Of a stretch of 64,000 nucleotides of DNA, positions 18,620-27,457 are shown in pieces. The translations under genes were made by a program, and so were the position numbers. The stretch spans positions 7,391,501 to 7,455,500 of the forward strand of contig NZ_BNED01000005.1 of NCBI RefSeq assembly GCF_016755875.1, read 5' to 3'. This DNA is from Streptomyces spororaveus. GTDB taxonomy: Bacteria; Actinomycetota; Actinomycetes; Streptomycetales; Streptomycetaceae. Under the pieces are notes generated by a model. That model did not search any database, was not told the DNA's origin, and saw only the letters and a list, made by a program, of their open reading frames with translations. Numbering within the stretch: the stretch's first letter is position 1; each line of letters starts with the position of its first letter.

Positions 18620-21600
18620 TCTCGCCGAACGGCTCGGCCGTCTGCCCCAGGGACAGCGCTCCCGGCTGCTGGGACGGATGCGCAACCAGATGACGGCCGG
18701 AGTGGGCCGCCGCATCGAACTGGCGCGCGCCGACCACGGACCGCGGTCCCGCTCCTCGTTCCAGCAGGAGCAGATGTGGTTCGTCGACAAGCTCGGCGCC
18801 GGCAAGGCCCGCAACAACATAGCCCTGGCCATAGGCCTGGGCGGACCCCTCGACCGGGCCGCCCTGCACGAGGCTCTCAACGCCGTCGTCGCCCGCCACC
18901 AGGTGCTGCACAGCAAACTCGTCGAGATCGACGGGGTCCCCTGGCAGGAACCCGTCCCCTCCTTCGTGCTCGGCGTCCAGAGCACCGACCTGTCGGGCGG
19001 CGACGACGCCGACCGCGAACTCGCCGAGCTCACCGCGAGCTGCGCCGCCGCCCCCTTCGACCTGGCCGCCGGCCCGCCCGTCCGCGCCCACCTCGTGCGC
19101 CTCGGCCCGGAGCGCCACGTCCTGCTCTGGATCGTCCACCACATCGCCTGGGACCCGGGCTCGACCCGGATCTTCACCGAGGAACTGACCGCCGGCTACG
19201 CGGCCGCCGCCGCGGGCAGGCGCCCCGAGGCCCCCCGGCTCGCTGTCGAGTACGCCGACTTCGCGGCCTGGCAGCGCGCCAAGCTGGAGAACGACGAGCA
19301 CGGCCGGGCGCTGGCCGCCAAGTGGCGCCAGCTCCTGGCCGGCGCCGTCGCCACCGAGGTCCTGCCCGACCACCCGCGCGGCCCCGAGACCCGCGGCGAC
19401 GGCCGCGGTCTGAAGCTGACCCTGGACCAGAAACTGCTGGACCGCCTCACCGAGCTCGCCGACGCCAACAGCACCACCGTCTTCACCACCCTGCTCGCCG
19501 CCTTCAACGCGCTGCTGCGGCACTGGACCCGCACCGAGGACGTCGTCGTCGGCACGGCCAGCGCCTCCCGGCCGCACCCCGACCTGGAGCAGGTCATCGG
19601 CTGCTTCGTCCAGATGATCACCCTGCGGACCGAGGTCACCGACCGGCTCACCTTCCGCGAGCTGGTCACCCGCACCGCGTCCTCCGTCATGGACTCCTTC
19701 ACCAACAGCGAGCTGCCCTTCGAGCAGGTCGTCGAGGCCGTCCGCCCGGTGCGCGACCCGCTGCGCCACCCGCTCTTCCAGATCGAGTTCACCTCGCTGG
19801 GCCGCTGGGGCACCCACCGGGCGCAGGCCGCCGACGTCGAGTTCACCATGGACCAACTCCACGACGGCGCGGCCAAGTTCGACATGAGCTTCCTGGTCGG
19901 CGAGAACGACGGCCTGGAACTCTCCCTCGAATACAACACCTCCCTGTACCGGCACGGCACGGCGAGCGCCCTGCTCGCCGCCTTCCGCCAGGTCCTGGAG
20001 CAGGTCGCCGAGAACCCCGACCTCCAGGTCGGCGACATCAGCCTCGTCGAGGAGCCGGCCGCCTCCCGGCACGCCCGCGAGCTGTCCCGCGGCGGCCCCG
20101 TCGACGAGGCCGCCTGGACCACCACCCTGGACCGCGCGTTCCGGGAGCGGGCCACCATCCACCCCGACGCCGTCGCCGTCCGCCACGGCTCCACCCGGCT
20201 CGACTACGCGGCACTGGACCGCTGGTCCGAGGCCATCGCCCACCGGCTGCGCGACCGCGGCGTCCGCCACGGCGACCCCGTCGCCGTGTGCGTGTCCCGG
20301 GGCCCGTCCGCCGTCGCCGGAGTCCTCGGCGTGCTCAAGGCGGGCGCCCACTACATCCCGGTCGACCCGGCCGCCCCGGCCGAGCGCACCCGTACGGTCC
20401 TCGCCGACGCCAAGGTCCGCCACGCCCTCGTCGACGAGGCCGCGCGGCTGCCCGTACCGCTGGAGCTGGTGACCACCGGTACGGCGGCCCCCGTCCGTGA
20501 GGTCCCCTCCCTCGCGCCGACCGCCACCCCCGGCGACCTGGCGTACGTGCTCTACACCTCGGGCAGCAGCGGAACCCCCAAGGGGGTCATGATCGAGCAC
20601 CGCTCGGTCACCCACTTCTCCCGCACCATCGCCAAGGCCTACGAGATCAGGGCCGAGGACCGGGTCCTGCACTTCGCCCCGCTCACCTTCGACGTCTCCG
20701 TCTTCGAGATCTTCACCACCCTGCTGGCGGGCGGCTCGCTCGTCATCGCCACCGACGACGAGCGCCGCGATCCCGCCCTGCTCCAGACCCGGATGCGCGA
20801 GGACGCGGTCACCGTCGCGGAACTCCCGCCCGCCCTGCTGCCGTTGCTCGACCAGGCCGCCCTGCCCGGCCTGCGGCTCGTCTCGGTGGGCGGCGAGGCC
20901 TTCCCCGGCCGGCTGGTCGCCGAATGGACCGCGGGGGAGCGCAGGTTCGTCAACGGGTACGGGCCCACCGAGGCGACCGTCGCCGTCACCCTCATGGACT
21001 GCACCGGCAGCTACGACCGCAACCCGCCGATCGGCCGCCCCATGCCGGGCCACCAGGCCTTCGTCCTCGACGAGCGGCTGCGCCCGGTCCCGCCCGGCGT
21101 ACCCGGCGAACTGTGCGTCTCCGGCCCGGGCGTGGCCCGCGGCTACCTGGGCCGCCCCGATCTCACCGCCGACCGCTTCGCCGACAACCCCTACGCGGAC
21201 GGCCCCGAGACGGCCCGCCTCTACCGCACCGGCGACCTGGTCCGCTGGCTGCCCGGCGGCAACCTGGACTTCCTCGGCCGCACCGACCGCCAGCTCAAGG
21301 TACGGGGCCACCGCATCGAGCCGGGCGAGGTCGAGTCCGTGCTCACCGGGCACCCCTCCGTGCAGCAGGCCGTCGTGGTGGCCCAGCCCGCCGCGGGCGG
21401 CGAGCGCATGCTGGCCGCCTACGTCACCGTCGAACAAGTGGGCTCGTACGCCTCCGAGGTGGCCGACGCCGAGGGCCTGCGCGCCTACGCCGCCGGCCGC
21501 CTGCCCGGCTACATGGTGCCGGTCGTCGTCGTCCTGGACGAACTGCCCCTCACCCCGCACGGCAAGGTCGACACCGCGGCCCTGCCCCTGCCCGCCGAGC

Positions 21601-21968
21601 AGTCGGCACAGGGCGGTACACCTCCGCGCGACGCCGTCGAGGAGCAGATCTGCCGCGACATCCTCACCCCGCTGCTCGAATGGCAGAACCCGGACGTGGA
21701 AGGCGACTTCTTCGCCCTGGGCGGCAGCTCCCTGCAGGCCACCATCGTGGTCTCCCGGGTCCGCGCCCTGTTCGGCATCGACATCGCCCTGGCCGACTTC
21801 TTCGGCCGCCCCACCGTCTCGGGCCTGGCCGAACTGGTCCGCACGGCCAAGGCCGAGGCCGCAGGCGAACAGGACCGGCTGCTCGCGGTCTTCGAGCAGA
21901 TCGAGAACATGAGCGACGACGAGGCCGCCGCCCTCCTCGGCTCCCTCCAGCACCCGGACGGTGCCTGA
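18612..21968 (+). CDS. NRPS C-A-T elongation module
   Basis: 1118 residues: condensation (about 35-480), adenylation (about 510-1000) and carrier (about 1010-1085, FFALGGSSLQA). The condensation motif is HHIAWDPG at 176-183, so both His and the Asp are kept but the final Gly of HHxxxDG is Pro. The A domain has YTSGSSGTPKGV, YGPTEATVAVT, YRTGDLV and the A10 Lys in PHGKVDT; by hand the pocket reads D-V-F-E-S-G-G-V-A-K, not a code recognised here. The short N-terminal SDLAERLGRLPQGQ and the acidic C-terminal MSDDEAAALLGS look like docking segments. It overlaps both neighbouring genes (8 bp and TGATG), showing tight co-translation. Confidence 0.9.
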   Translation: MSDLAERLGRLPQGQRSRLLGRMRNQMTAGVGRRIELARADHGPRSRSSFQQEQMWFVDKLGAGKARNNIALAIGLGGPLDRAALHEALNAVVARHQVLHSKLVEIDGVPWQEPVPSFVLGVQSTDLSGGDDADRELAELTASCAAAPFDLAAGPPVRAHLVRLGPERHVLLWIVHHIAWDPGSTRIFTEELTAGYAAAAAGRRPEAPRLAVEYADFAAWQRAKLENDEHGRALAAKWRQLLAGAVATEVLPDHPRGPETRGDGRGLKLTLDQKLLDRLTELADANSTTVFTTLLAAFNALLRHWTRTEDVVVGTASASRPHPDLEQVIGCFVQMITLRTEVTDRLTFRELVTRTASSVMDSFTNSELPFEQVVEAVRPVRDPLRHPLFQIEFTSLGRWGTHRAQAADVEFTMDQLHDGAAKFDMSFLVGENDGLELSLEYNTSLYRHGTASALLAAFRQVLEQVAENPDLQVGDISLVEEPAASRHARELSRGGPVDEAAWTTTLDRAFRERATIHPDAVAVRHGSTRLDYAALDRWSEAIAHRLRDRGVRHGDPVAVCVSRGPSAVAGVLGVLKAGAHYIPVDPAAPAERTRTVLADAKVRHALVDEAARLPVPLELVTTGTAAPVREVPSLAPTATPGDLAYVLYTSGSSGTPKGVMIEHRSVTHFSRTIAKAYEIRAEDRVLHFAPLTFDVSVFEIFTTLLAGGSLVIATDDERRDPALLQTRMREDAVTVAELPPALLPLLDQAALPGLRLVSVGGEAFPGRLVAEWTAGERRFVNGYGPTEATVAVTLMDCTGSYDRNPPIGRPMPGHQAFVLDERLRPVPPGVPGELCVSGPGVARGYLGRPDLTADRFADNPYADGPETARLYRTGDLVRWLPGGNLDFLGRTDRQLKVRGHRIEPGEVESVLTGHPSVQQAVVVAQPAAGGERMLAAYVTVEQVGSYASEVADAEGLRAYAAGRLPGYMVPVVVVLDELPLTPHGKVDTAALPLPAEQSAQGGTPPRDAVEEQICRDILTPLLEWQNPDVEGDFFALGGSSLQATIVVSRVRALFGIDIALADFFGRPTVSGLAELVRTAKAEAAGEQDRLLAVFEQIENMSDDEAAALLGSLQHPDGA

Positions 21969-23365
21969 TGGCCGACCCGGCCGGGCTCGAAGGGGCGCTC
22001 GCCGCGCTCCCCGAGGCGAAGCGGGAACTCGCCCGCCTGATGCTGGCCGCCCGGCAGCCCGTACCCGCCCATCCGGCCCCGCGCTCCGGCGCGGGGCCGG
22101 TCCCCCCGACCGCGCTCCAGTCCCGGCTGTGGCGCCAAGAGCGCACCCACCCGGCCGCCGCCACCGGCTCGCACGCACTGCGGCTGACCGGCCCGCTCGA
22201 CCCCGGCCGGCTCGTGGCGGCCCTCACCGGGGTGCTGCGCCGCCACGAGGCGCTGCGCACGCGCCTGTCCGTCTCCACCACCGGGCAGCCGAGGCTGCAC
22301 GTGGACGGGGAGCCGGTGCTGCGGCTCACCCGGGCCGATCTCTCGGGCCTCACCCCGCGGGCCGCGGCCGAACGCGTGGCCCTGCAGAGCACCGAGAGCG
22401 CCTCCACCGTCCTGGACCTGGAGAGCGGCCGCACCAGCGCGTTCCGGCTGCTGCGGCTCGCCCCCGGCGAGCACGTCCTGATCCTCGCCTCCCACCTCGC
22501 GGTCTTCGACGGCTGGTCCTCCGGGGTCTTCCTCGCGGACCTGGCCGCCGGCTACCGCGAGGGTCCGGCGGCCCTCGCGCCGCCCGGACTCCAGTTCCCC
22601 GACTACGCCGACTGGCAGCACCGCTGGCTCTCCGGACCCGACGGCACCGCCGAACTCGCCCGCCGCCGAGCGGTGTTCGCCGCCGACCCGCCCGCACCCC
22701 GGGCGCCCGGCGGATTCGAACGCGGCCATCTGCCCGTACGGCTGGCCCGCGGACCCGTCGACGCCGGACTGGAGCTGGGCGCGGCCGAGGGAGCCACCCC
22801 GTTCATGACGCTGCTCGCCGCGCTGGCCGTCGTACTGGCCCGCAGGGAAGGCCGTACCTCCCAGGTGATCGGCACCCCGGCGGCCGGCCGCTTCGCCGGG
22901 GCGCTCGAAGGCGCCGTCGGACAGTTCACCACGGTGGTGCCGATCCGGCTCGACCTCGCCGGCGGCCCCACCTTCCGGGAGCTGCTGCACCGCACCCGCA
23001 CCGCCGTGGCCGAGGCGCTCGCCCACCAACGCCTGCCCGTGGACGTCCTGTTCGGCGACGGCACGCCTCCCCCGTACCGCGTCCTGTTCGCCCTCCACAA
23101 CTACCCGTCCGTCCCCCTGGACCTGCCGGGCATCGAGGTCGGCCAGCTCCCCGGGCCGCCCGCCCGCCACCTGGAGCTCTACAGCCCCGACCCGGCCGCC
23201 GCCCTCGCCTGCGTCGGCCTCGTGGAACGGGACGGCGAGATCGGCGGCACCGCCGAGTACAACCGCCACGCGGCCACGCCCGAGGACGTGCGAGGGCTGC
23301 TCACCGGAATCGAGGACGTGCTGGACCGGGCCGCCGCCGCGCCCGCATCCCCGCTCACCACCTAG
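21968..23365 (+). CDS. Stand-alone NRPS condensation-fold protein with altered active site
   Basis: 465 residues with a single condensation-type fold (RHEALRTRLS, FPDYADWQHRW, TPFMTLLAAL, LPVDVLFGDG). In place of HHxxxDG it has HLAVFDG at 176-182, so the second, catalytic His is Leu. The ATG overlaps the upstream stop as TGATG; an upstream frame continuation lacks support. It could be a degenerate condensation domain with a structural or recruiting role, or a domain catalysing something other than amide formation, such as dehydration. Its position just before two flavin dehydrogenases suggests joint action on a carrier-bound intermediate, but there is no direct evidence. Confidence 0.82.
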   Translation: MADPAGLEGALAALPEAKRELARLMLAARQPVPAHPAPRSGAGPVPPTALQSRLWRQERTHPAAATGSHALRLTGPLDPGRLVAALTGVLRRHEALRTRLSVSTTGQPRLHVDGEPVLRLTRADLSGLTPRAAAERVALQSTESASTVLDLESGRTSAFRLLRLAPGEHVLILASHLAVFDGWSSGVFLADLAAGYREGPAALAPPGLQFPDYADWQHRWLSGPDGTAELARRRAVFAADPPAPRAPGGFERGHLPVRLARGPVDAGLELGAAEGATPFMTLLAALAVVLARREGRTSQVIGTPAAGRFAGALEGAVGQFTTVVPIRLDLAGGPTFRELLHRTRTAVAEALAHQRLPVDVLFGDGTPPPYRVLFALHNYPSVPLDLPGIEVGQLPGPPARHLELYSPDPAAALACVGLVERDGEIGGTAEYNRHAATPEDVRGLLTGIEDVLDRAAAAPASPLTT

Positions 23366-23375
23366 GGAGTTGCCC

Positions 23376-24566
23376 GTGCTCACCACCGAGTTCTACCGCG
23401 CGCCCGCGGACTGCGGGCTCGTACGGAGCGGAGCCGACGTGCCCCGCACCCCCATGCGGGCCCTGCGCGAGGACATCCACGACATCCTGGTCTCCGCCCC
23501 CGTGGCCGAGGCCCGGCGCACCCGCGACCCCCGGCCCGTCCACCGGGCCCTGGGCGAGCGGGGCCTGCTCGCGCCCCAGTGGCCCGAGGAGTACGGCGGC
23601 CGGGGCATCAGCCAGGTCGCGGCCGCCGTGCTGGTCGAGGAACTGGCCATGCACGACGTCCCCGACCTGCTGCACACCCTCACCGTGCAGATCGTCGGAT
23701 CCACCCTGCTCAATGTCGCGAGCCCGGCCATGAAGGCCCGCCACCTGCCGGGCTTCGCCGCCGGCACCGCCTTCGGCTGCGTGCTGTTCAGCGAGCCCCA
23801 GGCCGGCTCCGACCTCAACATCCTCTCCACCCGGGCCGTTTCCGACGGCAAGGGCGGCTACAAGCTGTACGGCACCAAGGTCCACTCGCTCTTCGCCCGG
23901 CTCGCCGACTACGGGCTGTGCCTGGCGCGCGGCGAGGACGACGCCTTCAGCCTGTTCCTCGTCCCCCTGGCCCAGCCGGGCGTCACCATCCGGCAGATCC
24001 CGGGCATGGGCGACGACGCCTTCCACGAGGTCACCCTCGACGGTGTGGCCGTGACCGCCGACGACGTGGTCGGCGAGACCGGCCAGGGCTGGGCGATCGT
24101 CGTCAAGACCCTCGCCTTCGAGCGCACCGGACTCGACTACTACGTCAAGGCGCTGCGCTGGTACCGGGCCGCGGTGGAGCGGCTGGAGGTCCACACCGAC
24201 CGGCTGGAGGCCGGCCAGCACGACCAGATCGGCCTGGCCAAGCTCAACGCGCGGCTGCTCGCGGCCGGCACGCTGGTCCGCCGCGTCCTCACCCGCCTCG
24301 ACCGGGGCGAACTCAACGAGGACGAGGCCGCCGCCGCCAAGTGGTACACCACCGAGCTCGCCGCCGAGGTGGCCTGGTGGGCCGCCGAGCTCGACGGCGA
24401 CACCAGCATGACCCTCGACGACCCCGAGGTCGACGGGGTGGCACACCCACTCGATGCGGCGATGCGCGAAGCCCCGGGGATGCGGATATCGGGCGGCACC
24501 GCCGAAATGATGCTGGAGACGCTGGCCCGGCTGCGTCTCGACTCAGGGGCGGAGGTACGGCCGTGA
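23376..24566 (+). CDS. Acyl-CoA dehydrogenase-like flavoprotein, subunit 1
   Basis: 396 residues with the acyl-CoA dehydrogenase fold: N-terminal helical domain with APQWPEEYGG, FAD/substrate beta domain (VLFSEPQAGSD, YKLYGTKVHS), and a C-terminal helical domain ending in RISGGTAEMM. The Glu that precedes GT in medium-chain enzymes is Gly here, as in the actinobacterial FadE group where the base sits elsewhere. GTG at 23376 is chosen over TTG at 23370 because GGGAG is then correctly spaced. Its stop overlaps the next gene, also an ACAD, suggesting a heteromeric enzyme. In NRPS clusters such proteins desaturate carrier-bound acyl groups (prolyl to pyrrolyl, for example). An ACAD-fold hydroxylase is an alternative. 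Confidence 0.85.
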   Translation: MLTTEFYRAPADCGLVRSGADVPRTPMRALREDIHDILVSAPVAEARRTRDPRPVHRALGERGLLAPQWPEEYGGRGISQVAAAVLVEELAMHDVPDLLHTLTVQIVGSTLLNVASPAMKARHLPGFAAGTAFGCVLFSEPQAGSDLNILSTRAVSDGKGGYKLYGTKVHSLFARLADYGLCLARGEDDAFSLFLVPLAQPGVTIRQIPGMGDDAFHEVTLDGVAVTADDVVGETGQGWAIVVKTLAFERTGLDYYVKALRWYRAAVERLEVHTDRLEAGQHDQIGLAKLNARLLAAGTLVRRVLTRLDRGELNEDEAAAAKWYTTELAAEVAWWAAELDGDTSMTLDDPEVDGVAHPLDAAMREAPGMRISGGTAEMMLETLARLRLDSGAEVRP

Positions 24567-25711
24567 CGACACAGGCGGTCAACGGGAACGACACGGGCGG
24601 CCGGGGCCCGGCGGTGGCGGCCGAGCGCTGGCGGGAGCGGGAGGACGAGGACTCCCTCTTCCGGCAGCTCCGGCTCACCGTGCGCCAGGGCCTGGAGGTC
24701 GACGGGGACACCCCCGCCGGCGCCTGGGAGGCCCTGACCCAGGTCGGCGCCTGGGAGTTCGCCCTGCCCATCGGCCACGAGGGCCTCGACCTCGGCCAGG
24801 CGGTCAACGCCATGGTGTGCGAGGAGGCGGGCAACGCGATGCAGCCCGTCCCGCTGACCGACACCCTCCTCGCCCTCGACCTGATCTCCGGCCTCGGCCC
24901 GCTTGCCCCCGAAGCCGCCCACGGCCTCCTCGACCAGGTACGCACCGGCGAACTGGAACTCGCCGTACCGGGCCGGCTGCCCGATCCGCGCGGCACCGTG
25001 GCGCCGGGCATCACCTGGAAGCCGGACGCGGACACCGGAGCCGTCGTCCTCACCGGGACCGGCGGACCGTTCGCCGCCGGCGTCGGCCCGGGCGCCCTGC
25101 TGGTCCTGGCCGTAGGCCCCGACGGCCCGTGCGTGGCACTTGTGGGCCTGCCCACCGAGGGCGTGCGGATCCGGCCGCTGCGCGACCACGGCGGGGGAGC
25201 CGTCGCCGGTGCCGTCTTCGACGAGGTACGGCTGCCCGCCGAAGCGGTGCTGCTGCGCGGCCTCGCCGCCGAGCAGGCCCTCGCCCGCGTGGGGCTGCGC
25301 GCCGCCGTCCACCAGGCCTCGCTGCTGGCCGGGATCACGGCGGCCGCCCTGACCGCGGTCGTCTCCCGGATCCGCGGCCGGCAGCAGTTCGGCCAGGCCC
25401 TGGTCAAGCACCAAGGTCCCCGGCTGCGCGTGGCAGGCCTGCTGGCCCGACTCGACGCGGTGCGCTGGGCCGTCGGGGACGCGGCCCGGGACCTCGACGA
25501 GGACCGGCTCACCCCGGGGGAGGCCGCCGGACTGATCGCCCTCACGGCGGAGACCACCCTCGACGTGACACGGGACGCGGTCCACCTGCACGGTGCCTCG
25601 GGCCTGGTCCGGGACGCCCTGGTGGCGGGCTGCTACCGGCGCGCGGCCTGGGAGGCCATGCGCTGCGGGCGTCCCGCCCACCTCTGGGACATCGCGGCCC
25701 ACTCGCCCTGA
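24563..25711 (+). CDS. Acyl-CoA dehydrogenase-like flavoprotein, subunit 2
   Basis: 382 residues, a divergent acyl-CoA dehydrogenase paralogue. Recognisable pieces are EEAGNAMQPVPL, the interdomain RIRGRQQFGQALVKHQ (the FAD-binding RxQFG segment), and a C-terminal DAVHLHGASGLVRDA helix resembling the GGxGY region. It lacks an obvious catalytic Glu. The GTG overlaps the stop of the first ACAD (GTGA), the usual layout of alpha2beta2 FadE pairs in actinobacteria, where one partner is catalytically reduced. It is the last gene of the plus-strand operon. Substrate unknown; a carrier-bound amino acid of the peptide is the simplest idea. Confidence 0.8.
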   Translation: MTTQAVNGNDTGGRGPAVAAERWREREDEDSLFRQLRLTVRQGLEVDGDTPAGAWEALTQVGAWEFALPIGHEGLDLGQAVNAMVCEEAGNAMQPVPLTDTLLALDLISGLGPLAPEAAHGLLDQVRTGELELAVPGRLPDPRGTVAPGITWKPDADTGAVVLTGTGGPFAAGVGPGALLVLAVGPDGPCVALVGLPTEGVRIRPLRDHGGGAVAGAVFDEVRLPAEAVLLRGLAAEQALARVGLRAAVHQASLLAGITAAALTAVVSRIRGRQQFGQALVKHQGPRLRVAGLLARLDAVRWAVGDAARDLDEDRLTPGEAAGLIALTAETTLDVTRDAVHLHGASGLVRDALVAGCYRRAAWEAMRCGRPAHLWDIAAHSP

Positions 25712-25724
25712 CCGGCGCGCACGA

Positions 25725-25759
25725 GGGAAGGGGCCCCCGCACCGCGGGAGCCCCTTCCC
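25725..25759. terminator. Bidirectional terminator between convergent operons
   Basis: A perfect outer 10-bp stem (725-734 with 750-759) continues after one mismatch as a 5-bp inner stem around an ACC loop. It lies in the 64-bp gap between the ACAD operon and the convergent GNAT gene and can serve both directions. Confidence 0.8.
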
Positions 25760-25775
25760 CGTACCGCGACGACCG

Positions 25776-26357
25776 TCAGACCAGGTCGCGGCGCATCACC
25801 CAGCGGTGCCGCTTGTCGCTCTTGGCCTCGGTCCGGTGGACCCGGCGGAAGCCGGCCCGCTCGAACATGTCCATCGTCCCGACATAGGCGAGCGTCGGAT
25901 TCACCCGGCCGCCCTCCGGGTCCACCGGATACCCCTCGACGGCGGGCGCGCCGTGGGCGCGCGCGTGCTCGACGGCCCCCTCCAGCAGACCCGAGGCGAC
26001 CCCCTTGCCGCGGAAGTCCTTGCGTACGACGAAGCAGGTCACCGACCACACGGGCAGATCGTCCACCGGTGTGATCGTCTTCGAGGAGGTCAGCCGGTCG
26101 AGCTGCCGGCGCGGGGCCACGTTGCACCAGCCCGCCACCTCGCCGTCCAGGAACCCGAGGACCCCGGGCGGCGGATCGGCCTTCTCCATGAGGCCGCGCA
26201 GGTGCTCGCCCCGCTCGTCCGCCGTGAGCCGCCCGTAGTCGCCGGTGGACAGCCGCCACGCCATGCACCAGCACGTGTGCGCGCTCTTCTTCGGCTGGAG
26301 CACCTGGCGGATGTCGTCCCACAGATCCGCCGTGGCGGGCCGTACTTCTAAACTCAT
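25776..26357 (-). CDS. GNAT-family N-acetyltransferase
   Basis: 193 residues with the GNAT acetyl-CoA loop VRKDFRGKGVASGLLEGAV (about 112-130) and a C-terminal MDMFERAGFRRVHRTE. The N-terminus is unusual, with CWCMAWRLSTGDYGRL (about 29-44), a block common in a widespread actinobacterial GNAT subfamily of unknown substrate. It is the last gene of the minus-strand operon, 29 bp after the threonine aldolase stop. It may acetylate the peptide, a precursor or be an incidental passenger; context alone does not decide. Start ATG at 26357 begins MSLEVRPAT, where homology to the family starts; the frame stays open upstream but runs antisense through other genes. Confidence 0.82.
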   Translation of the reverse strand: MSLEVRPATADLWDDIRQVLQPKKSAHTCWCMAWRLSTGDYGRLTADERGEHLRGLMEKADPPPGVLGFLDGEVAGWCNVAPRRQLDRLTSSKTITPVDDLPVWSVTCFVVRKDFRGKGVASGLLEGAVEHARAHGAPAVEGYPVDPEGGRVNPTLAYVGTMDMFERAGFRRVHRTEAKSDKRHRWVMRRDLV

Positions 26358-26386
26358 GCTGCTACTTCGCTCTCTTCCGCTTCTTC

Positions 26387-27457
26387 TTACGGGCGTCCCG
26401 AGGCCGCGGTGTCCCGCGCCCCGCCGACGACATCGGTCATCACGGCGGTCAGCACCCCGAGGGCCCGCCGACACGCCTGTCGTCCTGCGTCCAGATGAGT
26501 GACCAGCCGGACCGTCTCCGCGCCCGGCGCGGTCACCAGTACTCCTTCCTTGGCGGCCCGTGCGACGACCTCGTCGGCGCCGGGAACCTCGATGAGGACG
26601 ATGTTGGTCTCCGGCGGGCGCACGGTGAACCCCGCGTCCCGCAGCCCCGCCGCCAGCAGCGCGGCGTTGGCGTGGTCCTCGGCGATCCGCTCCACGTGGT
26701 GGTCCAGGGCGTACAGTCCCGCCGCCGCCAGGATGCCCGACTGGCGCATCCCGCCGCCCAGACCGTGCCGCAACTTCCCGGCCCGCGGCAGACTTTCGGC
26801 CGGCAGCAGGAGCACCGACCCGACGGGCGCGCCGAGTCCCTTCGACAGGCACACGGACATCGAGTCGGCCGTCCGCCCGTACGCGCGCGCCGAAGTGCCG
26901 GTCGCGGCCATCGCGTTCCAGATCCTGGCCCCGTCCATGTGGACCGACAGACCCAGGCCGGACGTCAGTTCGCGTACGGCGCGCAGCGTGTCCAGCGGGT
27001 GGACCGTACCGCCGGCCCGGGTGTGGGTCTGCTCCACCTCCACCGCACGGGTGCCCAGCGTGTACGGGTTCCCCCGCCGGACCACCCCGGCCAGCAGGGC
27101 CGCGGTGACCACCCCCCGCTCCGCCGCCACCGTGCGCGTCTGGATCCCGCCGTAGCGGGCCGGGGAGGCCTCCTCGTGCGCCAGGATGTGCGCCTCCGCG
27201 TCGCACACCAGCTCCTCGCCGGGACCGACGAGGAGCTGGAGGGCGATCTGGTTGGCCATCACCCCGGACGGGGTGAACAGGGCCCCGGAGAAGCCGAAGA
27301 GCCCGGCGAGCCGGTCCTCCAGCGCGCGGACGGTCGGGTCCTCCCCGAACAGGTCGTCGCCGACCTCGGCCCCGGCCATCGCGGCCCGCATCCCGGGACC
27401 CGGCCGGGTCACCGTGTCGCTGCGCAGATCGACGGTCTCGAAACTCCCGATGCTCAT
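26387..27457 (-). CDS. Low-specificity threonine aldolase (PLP)
   Basis: 356 residues, fold-type I PLP enzyme of the threonine aldolase/beta-eliminating lyase family. The N-terminal LRSDTVTRPGPGMRAAM block, HMDGARIWNA (Asp pairing with the cofactor ring) and the Schiff-base Lys206 in CLSKGLGAPVG are clear. The family cleaves beta-hydroxy-alpha-amino acids to glycine plus an aldehyde. In this cluster the natural substrate would be beta-hydroxytryptophan (possibly chlorinated) produced by the A-T/P450/thioesterase set, yielding indole-3-carbaldehyde for the aldehyde dehydrogenase. The ATG overlaps the upstream DUF2461 stop (ATGA). The enzyme class is certain; the substrate is inferred. Confidence 0.92.
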   Translation of the reverse strand: MSIGSFETVDLRSDTVTRPGPGMRAAMAGAEVGDDLFGEDPTVRALEDRLAGLFGFSGALFTPSGVMANQIALQLLVGPGEELVCDAEAHILAHEEASPARYGGIQTRTVAAERGVVTAALLAGVVRRGNPYTLGTRAVEVEQTHTRAGGTVHPLDTLRAVRELTSGLGLSVHMDGARIWNAMAATGTSARAYGRTADSMSVCLSKGLGAPVGSVLLLPAESLPRAGKLRHGLGGGMRQSGILAAAGLYALDHHVERIAEDHANAALLAAGLRDAGFTVRPPETNIVLIEVPGADEVVARAAKEGVLVTAPGAETVRLVTHLDAGRQACRRALGVLTAVMTDVVGGARDTAASGRP

